A DNA stretch of 64,000 bases, from positions 172,946 to 236,945 of the forward strand of contig NZ_CCAT010000085.1 in assembly GCF_000612845.1 (NCBI RefSeq), given 5' to 3'. This document shows, piece after piece, positions 9,380-18,973 of the stretch. The first letter of the stretch is position 1, and each line of letters starts with the position of its first letter. This DNA comes from Clostridium ihumii AP5. Lineage in GTDB: Bacteria > Bacillota > Clostridia > Clostridiales > Clostridiaceae. Both the position numbers and the translations under genes were made by a program. The notes below the pieces were generated by a model. It was not told the DNA's origin. It saw nothing but the letters and a program-made list of their open reading frames with translations, and did no database searches.

Positions 9380-10312
9380 TTATAGAGCCTTAACTTTTAT
9401 CAATTGTATATTTCCTACTATTGCATATTCACCTAATTGTGCAGGTATCATTATACTGTCGCCCATCTTTATTGTTTCCGTACCATTTGAGTATGTTATT
9501 ATACCTTTCCCTTCAATACATATATAAACTTCAAATCTATCCTCATCGCTTTTGCTCATAAATAACTTTTCAATTTCATACTTTTCTATTATAAAATCAT
9601 TAATCTCCTTAAACTTATAGATATTATATCCCTTCATTTTATGAAATGAATATTTTTCAGAATTACATTTAATATTTAAATTTACAACATCTAATGCTTT
9701 GTCTACATGCAATTTTCTGCCTCTATCATAATCATATATTCTATATGTTAAATTGCTGTTTTGTTGAATTTCTAATAATGTTATTCCCTTTCCTATTGCA
9801 TGTACTAATCCTGATTTTATATAATATACTTCTCCCTCATGTGGCTCAATATAATTAAGTTTTTTTTCTATTTCATTATTTTTTATGATATTTTGAAATT
9901 CATTTTCATTTTTCACATTAATTCCCACAACTATTTTTCCATGATTAATATTTTTTAGTATATACCAACATTCATTTTTTCCATTATCATTTTCATTTTC
10001 TTCTGCATATTTTTGATCTGGGTGAACTTGTATAGACAGATCATCTGTAGCTGTAATAAATTTTATTAATATAGGAAATCTATAGCAATTTATTTTTTTT
10101 CCAATTAAGGCTTCTTTTTCAATTTCTATTACTTCTTTTAAAGTTTTTCCTTCATAAATACCATTTGTAACTACACTTTTACCATCTTCATGACATGAAA
10201 TTTCCCATGACTCACCGATTTCACCTTGGGGAACATCTAATTTAAATTCTTCTAATCCTCTACCTCCCCATATTTTTTCTAAATATATAGACTTAAATTT
10301 TAATGGATACAT
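9380..10312 (-). CDS. manA: mannose-6-phosphate isomerase, class I, short form
   Basis: 310 residues. Interconverts mannose 6-phosphate and fructose 6-phosphate. It starts MYPLKFKSIYLEKIWGG. Zinc-site residues are visible in LSIQVHPDQKYAEEN (Gln and His), the following Glu region and LVHAIGKGITLLEIQQ (His). The catalytic Arg region is YRIYDYDRGRK. The length matches the short Bacillus-type enzyme, with a second cupin at the C-terminus. GGAGGTG lies 5 bases before ATG. No sugar transport genes are adjacent. Confidence 0.93.
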   Translation of the reverse strand: MYPLKFKSIYLEKIWGGRGLEEFKLDVPQGEIGESWEISCHEDGKSVVTNGIYEGKTLKEVIEIEKEALIGKKINCYRFPILIKFITATDDLSIQVHPDQKYAEENENDNGKNECWYILKNINHGKIVVGINVKNENEFQNIIKNNEIEKKLNYIEPHEGEVYYIKSGLVHAIGKGITLLEIQQNSNLTYRIYDYDRGRKLHVDKALDVVNLNIKCNSEKYSFHKMKGYNIYKFKEINDFIIEKYEIEKLFMSKSDEDRFEVYICIEGKGIITYSNGTETIKMGDSIMIPAQLGEYAIVGNIQLIKVKAL

Positions 10313-10404
10313 CTACGCACCTCCATCTTAAATTTATAAATCAAATTCATAATTTTTTTAAATATCACAATATATCTTATGCTGAATTTGTTAATTAATT
10401 ACAT

Positions 10405-10446
10405 AAAAAAGAGGAAAGTAAATTTGAATTTACTTTCCTCTTTTTA
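10405..10446 (-). terminator. terminator of the YihY gene
   Basis: AAAAAGAGGAAAGTAAATT / AATTTACTTTCCTCTTTTT, a perfect 19-bp stem with a 2-base centre and T runs on both strands. It lies just beyond the stop of the gene at 10463. Confidence 0.85.
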
Positions 10447-10462
10447 CTATATAGATTTAATT

Positions 10463-11311
10463 CTATTTATATTTTTTTATGATATATTTATTATTATTCA
10501 TTTCACTTTCTTCTATTAATATTGCATTAAGTTCTCCACCTAACAAAATTATTATAGATGTAAGATATAGCCATAACATTAACACTATTATTACACCTAT
10601 TGTTCCATATAATGATGAGTATTTGCTAAAATTACTTACATAAAAAGAAAATGCAAAACTTGAAACCAACCAACCAACTGTTGCAAATATGGCTCCAGGC
10701 AATACTTCTCTCCAAGTACTTCTCCTATCAGGTATAAATCTATACATAGCAGCTAAAACAAATATCATTGAAAATAGTGCTACTGGATATCTTAGAAGAT
10801 GTATATAATCAAACAATATCCATTTTAATCCTAACCACTTTTGAAGTCCATTGCTTATTGCTTCTCCAAAAACTAAAAATGCTAATATAAACATAATAAG
10901 TCCTACAAAAGATATCATCATAATTATAGATGCGATAATTAAATTAAAATAATTCCTCTTTTTTCTTTGTTCATATGCTCTATTTAATCCATATGTTATT
11001 GCTCTAAATCCTCTAGATGCTGTGTACAACGTAAAAACAAGAGAAACCGATAAAAGTTTACTATTTCTTGTTTGTAGTACATTTCTTACTGTATTTGCTA
11101 CTAGCATATATACCTCATGAGGCATGACTACTTGAAGTGCCGTTAAAACCTCATTGGCATTTAAAAAACTATGTCCTAGCAAACTAAGTAAAAATATTAA
11201 AAATGGAAAAAATGATAATAGTAAATCATATGCTAATTGTGACGCTAAAGCAGATACGTTATGTTGTTTATATCTTGCTATCATTTTTAATATATAATCA
11301 GTTATACTCAT
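10463..11311 (-). CDS. YihY/UPF0761 (BrkB-like) inner-membrane protein
   Basis: 282 residues with about six membrane helices. The family mark SALASQLAYDLLLSFFPFLI lies near the N-terminus, and WREVLPGAIFATVGWLV and YGTIGVIIVLMLWLY near the C-terminus. The family was once thought to be RNase BN, but that is obsolete. Function is unknown; members are widespread in Gram-positive bacteria. GGGAG precedes the ATG. It forms a single-gene unit with its own terminator. Confidence 0.9.
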   Translation of the reverse strand: MSITDYILKMIARYKQHNVSALASQLAYDLLLSFFPFLIFLLSLLGHSFLNANEVLTALQVVMPHEVYMLVANTVRNVLQTRNSKLLSVSLVFTLYTASRGFRAITYGLNRAYEQRKKRNYFNLIIASIIMMISFVGLIMFILAFLVFGEAISNGLQKWLGLKWILFDYIHLLRYPVALFSMIFVLAAMYRFIPDRRSTWREVLPGAIFATVGWLVSSFAFSFYVSNFSKYSSLYGTIGVIIVLMLWLYLTSIIILLGGELNAILIEESEMNNNKYIIKKYK

Positions 11312-11714
11312 TTTGCTCTCCCTTTTCGTATTTTTTCATAAGATAAGATAGTAAAATTACCCCCATGTTATATAATATTATTGTAACTTTTCTTTTATTA
11401 TATTATTATTTTTTTAGTCATTTGTATTTGAATTTAAAAGTTAACATAATGTTTTATTTATTTTTATACAAGCTTTTAAAATCAAATTTAGAATTGTATT
11501 TACCTTAAATTTGTTAATATATATAATTAATATCTAACACTCTCATATGATATTACTAAATTAATTTTTAAGTTGAAGATTTTTTAACTTGTACATTCTA
11601 AAAAATAATTCTCTATTTTAATCGTCTTAAAATAAAATTTTTTTAATCACTATATTTAAGTTTTAAATTCAAATTTGTTTACTTATACTTATATAAGTAA
11701 AGGAGGTTTTAAAA
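11312..11714. other. divergent promoter region
   Basis: A 400-base AT-rich gap between the divergent YihY and nitrilase genes. It must hold promoters for both. I saw no riboswitch, repeat or small reading frame. Confidence 0.5.
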
Positions 11715-12506
11715 TTGAAACTAGCTTTAGCTCAAACCAATATAATTTGGGAAGATAAAGACTGTAATTTTAATAGTGCTAAACGTTTTATTTCTGATGC
11801 CAAATCTTCAAATTGCGATTTGATATTATTCCCCGAAATGTCATTTTCAGGTTTTTCTTTTAATATAGACAAATTAGCTGAAGATGATAACTTCACAATA
11901 AAAAAAATGAAAGAATTCTCTAATTTTTTTAATATTTCTATTGGATTTGGATATATAGAAAAATTTAATCTTAATGGTAAAATTTACGGCAAAAACAATT
12001 ATTGTATTGTTAATAATGATACTATTCTATGTAATTATACTAAAATACATCCTTTTTCTTTTTCAAATGAAAATTTATATTTCATTCCTGGTAAAAAAAT
12101 AAGTTATTGTTCAATAAATAATATTATCATAAGTCCATTTATTTGTTATGATTTGCGATTTCCCGAATTATTCCAAGCAGCTTCTAATAAAGCTCATCTA
12201 ATAACAGTTGCTGCTAATTGGCCAATTGAAAGAATTTCTGACTTTAAACTATTGTTGCAAGCTAGAGCAATTGAAAATCAATGCTATATAGCTGGAATTA
12301 ATAGATTTGGTAATGGAAATAATCTTTCATACAATGGATGTTCTTGCATTTTTACTCCTACTGGTAAACTTTTAGACTGTTTATATGATACTGATGGTTT
12401 AGTTTTTGCAGAAATCAATTCTGATTTAGTTACCAGCACTCAAAAAAACTTTCCAATAAAAAATGATAGAAAGCCTACTTTATATACTTCTTTTTACACT
12501 GATTAA
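11715..12506 (+). CDS. carbon-nitrogen hydrolase (nitrilase superfamily), omega-amidase-like
   Basis: 263 residues. The Glu-Lys-Cys triad is in place: Glu41 in LILFPEMSFSG, Lys110 in YTKIHPFSF and Cys144 in PFICYDLRFPELF. The CYDLRFPELF form is typical of small cytosolic amidases of the omega-amidase (YafV/Nit2) type, which hydrolyse amides such as 2-oxoglutaramate. The substrate is not decided by the sequence. The start is TTG at 11715, 8 bases after GGAGG; no nearer ATG exists. It is convergent with the nitroreductase gene. Confidence 0.88.
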   Translation: MKLALAQTNIIWEDKDCNFNSAKRFISDAKSSNCDLILFPEMSFSGFSFNIDKLAEDDNFTIKKMKEFSNFFNISIGFGYIEKFNLNGKIYGKNNYCIVNNDTILCNYTKIHPFSFSNENLYFIPGKKISYCSINNIIISPFICYDLRFPELFQAASNKAHLITVAANWPIERISDFKLLLQARAIENQCYIAGINRFGNGNNLSYNGCSCIFTPTGKLLDCLYDTDGLVFAEINSDLVTSTQKNFPIKNDRKPTLYTSFYTD

Positions 12507-12508
12507 AC

Positions 12509-12548
12509 TTTATGATACCAGTTTAGCGCTCTAAACTGGTATCATAAA
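12509..12548. terminator. bidirectional stem-loop between convergent genes
   Basis: TTTATGATACCAGTTTAG / CTAAACTGGTATCATAAA, a perfect 18-bp stem with a 4-base loop. It lies between the stop codons of the amidase (+) and nitroreductase (-) genes. The stem is strong, but the U tract is short on either side. Confidence 0.75.
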
Positions 12549-12563
12549 TAATATTCTCATTTG

Positions 12564-13115
12564 TTATATTATATATGTAAAAATATCTCTTCTTCTTTCT
12601 AATGGTTCTGGAGTTTCCCCATCTTTATATCCTAGTGCTATTGCATAGTAAGGCTTATACCCTTCTGGTATGTTTAATACTTCAACTTCTTTTCTTTCAA
12701 AAAAATGTGACACTAACCCACACCATAATGATCCAATATCTAAACTTTCTGCAGCTAATAACATATTTTCTATAGCTGCACTACAGTCTGTTAATGGTGA
12801 ATATGCATCTTCTTTTCCTGATACAACAACTACTGTTGGTGCATTAAAAAATAATGGTTTATTTTTCTTTCCTTTATTAGATAACCACTTATCATCACTT
12901 TTACTCATTTCTTCATTTGATATTTCACTCATTTTATTTAATACATCTTTATTCTGTATTATCGTAAAATGCCATGGCTGATTATAACATCCAGTTGGTG
13001 CATATATAGCACATTCTAATATTTGATTTAATTCATCCTCTTTTAGTTGTTCTTCTTTAAAATTTCTTATACTTCTTCTTCTTTTTATAAGATTTATCAT
13101 CTCGTTATTCTTCAT
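12564..13115 (-). CDS. nitroreductase family FMN oxidoreductase
   Basis: 183 residues from the ATG at 13115, which has GGAGG 5 bases upstream. The longer in-frame extension to 13244 has no ribosome binding site and an unlikely composition. It starts with the FMN-phosphate-binding RRRSIRNFKEEQL, followed by APTGCYNQPWHFTII and the C-terminal IALGYKDGE. The enzyme uses NAD(P)H to reduce nitro- or quinone-type substrates; the natural substrate is unknown. Confidence 0.9.
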   Translation of the reverse strand: MKNNEMINLIKRRRSIRNFKEEQLKEDELNQILECAIYAPTGCYNQPWHFTIIQNKDVLNKMSEISNEEMSKSDDKWLSNKGKKNKPLFFNAPTVVVVSGKEDAYSPLTDCSAAIENMLLAAESLDIGSLWCGLVSHFFERKEVEVLNIPEGYKPYYAIALGYKDGETPEPLERRRDIFTYII

Positions 13116-13864
13116 AAAAACCTCCAATTTGTCACTATTATAGTATTTTTGTATATTAATTAAATATACACTAATTTTATCATATACATAATTTCTAATC
13201 CATATTTTAAAACTAATTACATTATATTGAACACTATATATCATCTAAAGTAGTATTCTAAACCTTTTATATAGTTAGAATTGTGAAGCAATTCTGTGAA
13301 TTATTGATTTATTTCAATAATTTGGTTATTTTTCAAATAAATTGGTTGTTTTGCACCAAAAACGATAATTAATATTTAATATTATACATGTTAATATAAT
13401 TGTAAGTATATATATTATCTTTATTGATAATTAAATTAATTTAGCCGCCACACTTTTTTTTATAGCTATTTATATTTTTTAGTTCTTTTTTATATATATA
13501 AATAATATTATATTATTAATTTTGATTATGCTTAAATGAGGACATGCTATAGTAACAACTAAATTTTATCAATTATCATAAAGGTTTTTATTATATTTTA
13601 AAATAGATATATTAATTGTAGCTTATTTTAATTTTAAAATATATTTTCCAATTTTATATTTTAACTTATAAATTGAATATAAGGTATATTTCAGGGATTA
13701 TTTCGGAATATTTTGATATTTTTAATTCATATAATAAATTACTAACATATATACTATTTTACTTATAATAAATAGAATTTATTTTTTACATTTAATTTAT
13801 TTAGACATTAAAAATGAAAGTTACATTTTAATGTCTTTGTATAATTATATTAGGGGGTATAGTT
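13116..13864. other. long noncoding gap before radical SAM gene
   Basis: About 750 bases with no supported gene. Just before the radical SAM gene, at 13803-13836, AGACATTAAAA / TTTTAATGTCT form an 11-bp stem with a 12-base loop that ends 28 bases before the ATG. It could be a terminator for an upstream transcript or an operator. I saw no T-box or known riboswitch motif here. Confidence 0.45.
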
Positions 13865-15250
13865 ATGGGCTTTAAAGATAATTTAGAAAAAAAAGCAAAA
13901 GAACAATTAGTTTCCGGAGTGTTAGAACTATTAGATAAAAATCCTGAACAAAACATTGAAAAAATCTTCTCATTAATTAGGAAACATATTCGTGATGAAT
14001 ATACTGCTAAGGTTATTGAAGATGTTTATTATCATTATTCTAATTCAAAAGAAATACAAGATTATGTAGTAAACATATTAAAAACAACTAATAAAAATTG
14101 TTTGAAAAAGTTCTTTAAAAACATTGTTGCTAATGCACTTTGGTATGGAGTTGAAAAAAGAGCTAAAGTTGGTGAAGAACATAATATGAAAGTTCCTTTT
14201 ACTATTCTTATAAGCCCTTCTATGAGATGCAACTTAAAATGTACAGGCTGTTATGCTGCAAATTATAGCAAAAAGGATGACATTCCTTTTGAAGAAGTAG
14301 AAAGATTAGTTAAAGAAGCTAGAGATATGGGCATTTATTATATGGTAATTTTAGGTGGTGAACCTTTCTTTAATAAATATATGTTAGACATTTATGAAAA
14401 ATATAACGATGTTTACTTCATGCCATTTACTAATGGTACATTATTTAATGAAGATTTAGCTACTAAACTTCAAGAACTTGGCAATGTTATGCCTATGTTC
14501 TCTGTAGAGGGTTTTGCAACTGAAACTGACAGTAGAAGAGGTAAGGGTATCTTTGATCAAGTAATGAAGGGAATGGATTTATTAAGAGAAAAAGGCATTC
14601 CATTTGGAACCTCTAGTGCTACTGCTAATAATAATATAGATGTTGTTACATCTGATGAATTTATAGATATGTTATCTTCTAAAGGTGCTAAAATGGCATG
14701 GTACTTTATGTTTATGCCTGTAGGTGATAATCCTGTTAATGATATTCAATATATGCTTACACCTGAAGAAAGATTAAAACTTGGCAAACGTACTCGAGAA
14801 ATTAGAAGTCAAATGAAACTTTTCCCTATAGATTTCTTTAATGATGCACCTTATGTAGGTGGTTGTGTAGCAGGAAAATACTATTGCCATATAAACTCAA
14901 AAGAAGACTTAGAACCATGTATTTTCTCTCACTTTGCAACTGAAAATGTAAAAGGAAAACCTTTAGTAGAAGCTTTAAGTTGTGACTATTTCAGGGAATT
15001 GAGAAAACGTCACCCTTATAATAAAAATTTATTAATGCCTTGTCCTATGATAGATAATACTACTCAAATTAGAGAAATAGTAAAAGTTACTGGTGCTAAA
15101 CCTACTCATCCAAGTGCTGAAATAATGATAAGTAGCCCAGAATTCATGGAAAAAATAGATAAACACGCTGCTGAATTTAAACCACTTGCTGATAAAGCTT
15201 TTGAAGAAGAGTTTAATGGTACTGGTAATTATGAAATGGCTCGTGGATAA
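13865..15250 (+). CDS. radical SAM enzyme with SPASM-like C-terminal cluster
   Basis: 461 residues. The radical SAM signature Cx3Cx2C is CNLKCTGCY (Cys122, Cys126, Cys129), followed by the SAM-binding GGEPF. C-terminal cysteines in GGCVAGKYYCHIN, EPCIFSHF and LMPCPMID suggest one or more auxiliary Fe-S clusters as in SPASM proteins. An N-terminal helical domain of about 105 residues precedes the barrel. No peptide or partner gene is adjacent, so the substrate is unknown. AGGGGG precedes the ATG and a clean terminator follows, so the gene stands alone. Confidence 0.88.
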   Translation: MGFKDNLEKKAKEQLVSGVLELLDKNPEQNIEKIFSLIRKHIRDEYTAKVIEDVYYHYSNSKEIQDYVVNILKTTNKNCLKKFFKNIVANALWYGVEKRAKVGEEHNMKVPFTILISPSMRCNLKCTGCYAANYSKKDDIPFEEVERLVKEARDMGIYYMVILGGEPFFNKYMLDIYEKYNDVYFMPFTNGTLFNEDLATKLQELGNVMPMFSVEGFATETDSRRGKGIFDQVMKGMDLLREKGIPFGTSSATANNNIDVVTSDEFIDMLSSKGAKMAWYFMFMPVGDNPVNDIQYMLTPEERLKLGKRTREIRSQMKLFPIDFFNDAPYVGGCVAGKYYCHINSKEDLEPCIFSHFATENVKGKPLVEALSCDYFRELRKRHPYNKNLLMPCPMIDNTTQIREIVKVTGAKPTHPSAEIMISSPEFMEKIDKHAAEFKPLADKAFEEEFNGTGNYEMARG

Positions 15251-15265
15251 TATAATAATAAATAT

Positions 15266-15298
15266 AAAAACTTATTGTGAAAATCACAATAAGTTTTT
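15266..15298 (+). terminator. bidirectional terminator
   Basis: AAAAACTTATTGTGA / TCACAATAAGTTTTT, a perfect 15-bp stem with a 3-base loop, between the convergent radical SAM gene and the gene ending at 15303. Confidence 0.85.
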
Positions 15299-15302
15299 AT
15301 AT

Positions 15303-16163
15303 TTATTTTAATATGTTTTTTTCAACTTCCTCAAATCCAATTCTTTCTATCATTTTTCCTATTCTCTCTAATGAATTTGCATTTTCTTTATAATAATTTA
15401 ATATTTTTTCTATAGTATCTATTACTTCATCTTCCTTAAATAATCTATTTAATGGCTTTCCAAGCATTGCTTTTCTTCCAAATCTCCCACCTAAATAAAT
15501 AGCTATTCCTTCTTCTATCTTATCTATTGCTTTAAATGGACATACATCTGCACATTTTCCACAATTTACGCATTTATCTTTATCATATATAATTTCTTTA
15601 CCTTCTTTAATTAATGCTTTTTCCTTACATACTGTAGTACACTTACCACAAGCAACACACTTTTCATGATTAATTTCAGTTTTAACTTGTGGCATAATTC
15701 CTATATCATTTAATTGTGCTTTACCACAGTTATTAGGACATCCAACTACACCTATTTTACATTTTGCAGCTAATTCTTTAGCAAAAAACTTATCATGTAT
15801 TTCTCCACCTAGTTTTTGAGTATCTATAAGTCCATGAACACATACTGTTCCTTTACATGCCATTATAGGTCTAATTTTCTTTCCTGTTCCACCATTAACT
15901 AAATTATTTTTCTTTATTTCTTCTTTTACTTTTTCTATATCTTCATATTTAATATATGGAATTTCAGCTGTTAATCTATTTGTTACAGAAACATATCCTT
16001 TTCCATAACTCTCAGCTATGTTGGCAATTGATACAAGTTCTTTTGATGTAAAGTTACCTACTCTACTAAGTATTCTTACTGCAAAATATCCTTCTTGTTT
16101 TTGGGCTAATATGGCTTGTCCTTTTAATTCCTTCTTTTCTTTATCTGTTATTTTTAGTGACAT
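15303..16163 (-). CDS. sulfite/nitrite reductase-like protein with two [4Fe-4S] ferredoxin motifs
   Basis: 286 residues. An N-terminal ferredoxin-like half of the siroheme-protein fold (GYFAVRILSRVGNFTSKEL) is followed by the coupled-cluster cysteines in MACKGTVC and GCPNNCGKAQ. Then come two classical ferredoxin motifs, CVACGKCTTVC and CVNCGKCADVC. This layout resembles the AsrC-type anaerobic sulfite reductase subunit. No asrA or asrB partner is adjacent, so the electron donor and true substrate (sulfite, nitrite or other) are undecided. GGGGAG precedes the ATG. Confidence 0.85.
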   Translation of the reverse strand: MSLKITDKEKKELKGQAILAQKQEGYFAVRILSRVGNFTSKELVSIANIAESYGKGYVSVTNRLTAEIPYIKYEDIEKVKEEIKKNNLVNGGTGKKIRPIMACKGTVCVHGLIDTQKLGGEIHDKFFAKELAAKCKIGVVGCPNNCGKAQLNDIGIMPQVKTEINHEKCVACGKCTTVCKEKALIKEGKEIIYDKDKCVNCGKCADVCPFKAIDKIEEGIAIYLGGRFGRKAMLGKPLNRLFKEDEVIDTIEKILNYYKENANSLERIGKMIERIGFEEVEKNILK

Positions 16164-16222
16164 ATTTAACTCCCCTTCCTCACGCTATAGGCTTTTAAAC
16201 TAAAACCTTACTTTCAACTTGT

Positions 16223-16380
16223 TATAGGTTTCCAATATGATATTTTGTTACATACAATGTTTTATTTGTATATCAAATAAAATCAATATAATATTTATTC
16301 ATGTGATTTCATTTTTGAGAATAATTTTTTCATTTTTAATTATCATAACAGTAATTTTATTTTCAGCTTTGGATTCCTAC
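16223..16380. repeat. decayed relative of the MITE-like repeat (copy D)
   Basis: Begins TATAGGTTTCCAATATGA, like the left end of the other copies. It shares a 50-base block (16253-16302) with 56166-56215 at 45 of 50 positions, including a small hairpin around TTTTATTTG. The right boundary near 16380 is uncertain. It lies in the 700-base gap upstream of the sulfite-reductase-like gene. Confidence 0.45.
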
Positions 16381-16803
16381 AAGATTTAAAAATTTTATCT
16401 CTTGGTTTTTACCTATAAATTCCTAATTTCATAATAATTATAAATTTTTTGATATGCTTTTCATAGACATTAACTATCTTTTCTTAATTTTTTTTACTTA
16501 TTTCTCAATGAAATTTCTTAATTATAATCATTATTTTTATTAATGATTTATTTAAGGCTATGATTAAATTTACTAATCCATGAAATTAGATTTTAATCTA
16601 AAATTTTTTGATATAAATATATTTCTTTAAAAGTTATTATTTCTAAACTTTAGATATTATGGATAATTGCAACCTTGTAGACATTCATATTCTATTAAAA
16701 TTTTTAGATTAAAATAGTAACTTAAATAATTATACATATTTCTGTTTTTATCAATGTATAAAAATTATACATACTAATTTCAATAACAATTAAAATATTT
16801 TTC

Positions 16804-16831
16804 TTGATAAATATTTTAATTGTGTTATAAT
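16804..16831 (+). promoter_or_regulatory. sigma-A promoter of the winged-helix gene
   Basis: TTGATA (16804-16809), a 16-base spacer, then TATAAT (16826-16831). This is close to consensus and lies 38 bases before the start codon at 16869. Confidence 0.7.
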
Positions 16832-16836
16832 TCTTA

Positions 16837-16855
16837 TTAAATAATAATCATTATC
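16837..16855 (+). promoter_or_regulatory. Fur-box-like operator
   Basis: A 19-base site, TTAAATAATAATCATTATC, matching 15 of 19 positions of the classical Fur consensus GATAATGATAATCATTATC, with its right half perfect. It lies directly after the -10 box, where a repressor would block initiation. The link to iron is inferred from the match alone. Confidence 0.5.
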
Positions 16856-16868
16856 GAGAGGTGCTTTT

Positions 16869-17042
16869 ATGGAAATCATGGAAAAAGTTTTAGTGACATT
16901 AAAAGAAAATGGAGCTATGAAAGCTGGAGAAATAGCTGAAAAAACAGGTATAGACAAAAAGGAAATTGATAAAGCAATAAAAGCTTTAAAAGCTGATGAG
17001 AAAATAGAATCTCCAAAAAGATGTTTTTATGCAGCTAAATAA
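16869..17042 (+). CDS. 57-residue winged-helix-like regulator
   Basis: Encodes MEIMEKVLVTLKENGAMKAG and so on to KRCFYAAK, 57 residues. The pattern KAGEIAEKTGIDKKEIDKAI followed by LKADEKIESPKRC reads as helix-turn-helix plus wing, similar in size and shape to FeoC-like and small MarR-type proteins. GAGAGGTG lies just before the ATG. It has its own promoter, a Fur-box-like site and a terminator. A single Cys near the end could bind a metal or sense redox state. Proposed as a small DNA-binding or Fe-linked regulator; the target is unknown. Confidence 0.75.
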   Translation: MEIMEKVLVTLKENGAMKAGEIAEKTGIDKKEIDKAIKALKADEKIESPKRCFYAAK

Positions 17043-17077
17043 TTTTCATATTTTATTTCATTTATATAATTTAAATT

Positions 17078-17114
17078 AAAAAAGTACTTTGCTTGTTATG
17101 CATAGTACTTTTTT
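17078..17114 (+). terminator. terminator between convergent genes
   Basis: AAAAAAGTAC / GTACTTTTTT with an inner TGC/GCA pairing and T runs on both strands. It lies between the winged-helix gene and the convergent GNAT gene. Confidence 0.75.
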
Positions 17115-17148
17115 AATTTATTTTATTGTTATAGCTCTTAGTTAAACT

Positions 17149-17655
17149 CTAACAAATACTTTTCAAAAACGTTTTCATATTCATTGAATATTGCATTTCT
17201 TTTGGTAGCTTCTTATCTGCTTTAAATCCAACTTTTCTAAATGCATTTTTAGACCTTTCATTTTCAAAATGTATCTTTGCTATTACTTCATCAAAACGCC
17301 AATTAAAAAATGCTTCTTTTAAGCCTTGAAAAATTGCGTTACTTCCCAATCCCATCCCCCATTTTTCTTTATCACCTATAACTATAACCATTTCTACAGT
17401 TTTCCCTTTAGGTACAAGCTTTAAATACCCTACTGGTTCGTCCTCTATAGTTATCATATAAAAACTCCCATTTCGGTTAAATAAATGAGTTAATATTGGT
17501 ATATTAGTTGTATAAATTACCCGTTCTATACTTTTAGTAACATTTTTACTTTCATTTAAGTATTTTGAAACTTCTTCATCATCTAGCCAACTAATAATTT
17601 TTAAAGCATCAGATTTAAAAACTTCTTGACGCAGTTCTAAATCATTACAATTCAT
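17149..17655 (-). CDS. GNAT-family N-acetyltransferase
   Basis: 168 residues from the ATG at 17655. The GNAT core shows MITIEDEPVGYLKLV, the acetyl-CoA-binding EKWGMGLGSNAI and the C-terminal NERSNAFRKVGFKAD. An in-frame TTG at 17658 is better spaced from GGGAGG (7 bases against 10), so the true start may be one codon earlier. The long upstream extension to 17694 is rejected. The acceptor is unknown. It probably acetylates a small molecule or a protein N-terminus in the cytosol. Confidence 0.82.
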   Translation of the reverse strand: MNCNDLELRQEVFKSDALKIISWLDDEEVSKYLNESKNVTKSIERVIYTTNIPILTHLFNRNGSFYMITIEDEPVGYLKLVPKGKTVEMVIVIGDKEKWGMGLGSNAIFQGLKEAFFNWRFDEVIAKIHFENERSKNAFRKVGFKADKKLPKEMQYSMNMKTFLKSIC

Positions 17656-17914
17656 CAATACAAATCCTCCCAAATCATAGTAAATCGCATACAAAAAATA
17701 ATTTATGTTTTATCTCTTGCATGTATTGAAAAGACTTGCTATAAACTAAATTTATAGCAAGTCTCCAAATCGTGTAAATTGTAACATGATTATGTATTTT
17801 TTCAAAATCATGTTTATATGCTTTAACGAGATTTAATTGACTTTCTCACTACATTGTACTTGTAACCTCAACTTATCTCCTTAATTCAATTAAAAAATAT
17901 ATAAACTTCTATTT

Positions 17915-18868
17915 TTATATGCTTTTCTCTATAAATTCCTCATGACATTTTTTTAATCTCTCAATTTTTACTTCTTCTCTTGTTTTTCTATCATGTAAAA
18001 ACTTCATAGTATTTTCAACACTATTTTTTAATAATATAATTTTATTTGAAAATTCCTTGATTTTATTTTCTATTTTTGTATTGTTAGAAATATTATTATA
18101 GAATACTTCAAATGAACCATATGAGCAAAATTCTCTAATTTTTTCTATATATGAATCTATATTACTATTTATATCTCTCAGTTCTTTTATAAATTTATTT
18201 ATCAAATATTGCAATTTATTAAATTTATTTTGTACATCATCTATATTCTCTTGTTCTATTATTATTGAAAATAATCCTATACTTCGTTTTTCTTCATGAT
18301 CTAAAGTTTCTATATTGTATAAATATTTTTCAACATCATGAATTGTATCTAGAGTTTGCTCACCAACTACTATTGCTTCTTTTACTTCTATAACTTCAGT
18401 TAATTTATTATTTATATTCCTATTTAATCTATTTAATTTTTCTTTTATTTCTTCATTTCCCATTAACATTATTTCTTCTTCTTTTTGTTTAAAAAGCACC
18501 TTGTAATTTATTTCACAATCACTTAAATTTTCTAACCTTTTCTCCTGAGCTTCGATATCCTTATTTAAACTTTCTATTTCTTGATTTATTTCATCATACT
18601 TTATTTTTGCAACTAAATATTCATTTTCCTCTTTTTTTAGCATTTCTTCTTTATAGCCAAGTATACTTGCTACAAAACCACTTAACGATATTCCTTCCAG
18701 TCTCTTTATATCAAGATATTCTTTTTCTAAATCTTGCTTTAAAATTTCTAGCATATCTAATTTACATATCAAATCATATTTTAATGTGAATAAATCACTT
18801 TCTAATCTTTTCTTTAAAATAATTTTTTCTTTTTCTTCTCTAAGTTTTATATTTAATTCCTCAAACAC
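17915..18868 (-). CDS. coiled-coil protein of unknown function
   Basis: 317 residues, almost wholly helical and rich in Glu, Lys, Ile and Asn. Heptad patterns are clear at about 1-60 and 85-175, and again in the C-terminal third. A short hydrophobic loop, SLSGFVASILGYKEE, lies near residue 65 and breaks the first coil. There is no signal peptide or clear membrane helix. It is divergent from the patatin gene, with about 100 bases between. I do not recognise a family. Confidence 0.7.
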   Translation of the reverse strand: MFEELNIKLREEKEKIILKKRLESDLFTLKYDLICKLDMLEILKQDLEKEYLDIKRLEGISLSGFVASILGYKEEMLKKEENEYLVAKIKYDEINQEIESLNKDIEAQEKRLENLSDCEINYKVLFKQKEEEIMLMGNEEIKEKLNRLNRNINNKLTEVIEVKEAIVVGEQTLDTIHDVEKYLYNIETLDHEEKRSIGLFSIIIEQENIDDVQNKFNKLQYLINKFIKELRDINSNIDSYIEKIREFCSYGSFEVFYNNISNNTKIENKIKEFSNKIILLKNSVENTMKFLHDRKTREEVKIERLKKCHEEFIEKSI

Positions 18869-18973
18869 TCATTTCATCTCCCTTCACATTTAAATATCTA
18901 GTTTAAATCTATCACAATTATTATTCACGTTTAATAACATATATATAATTGATAAATTTAGGAGGTTTTTGTC

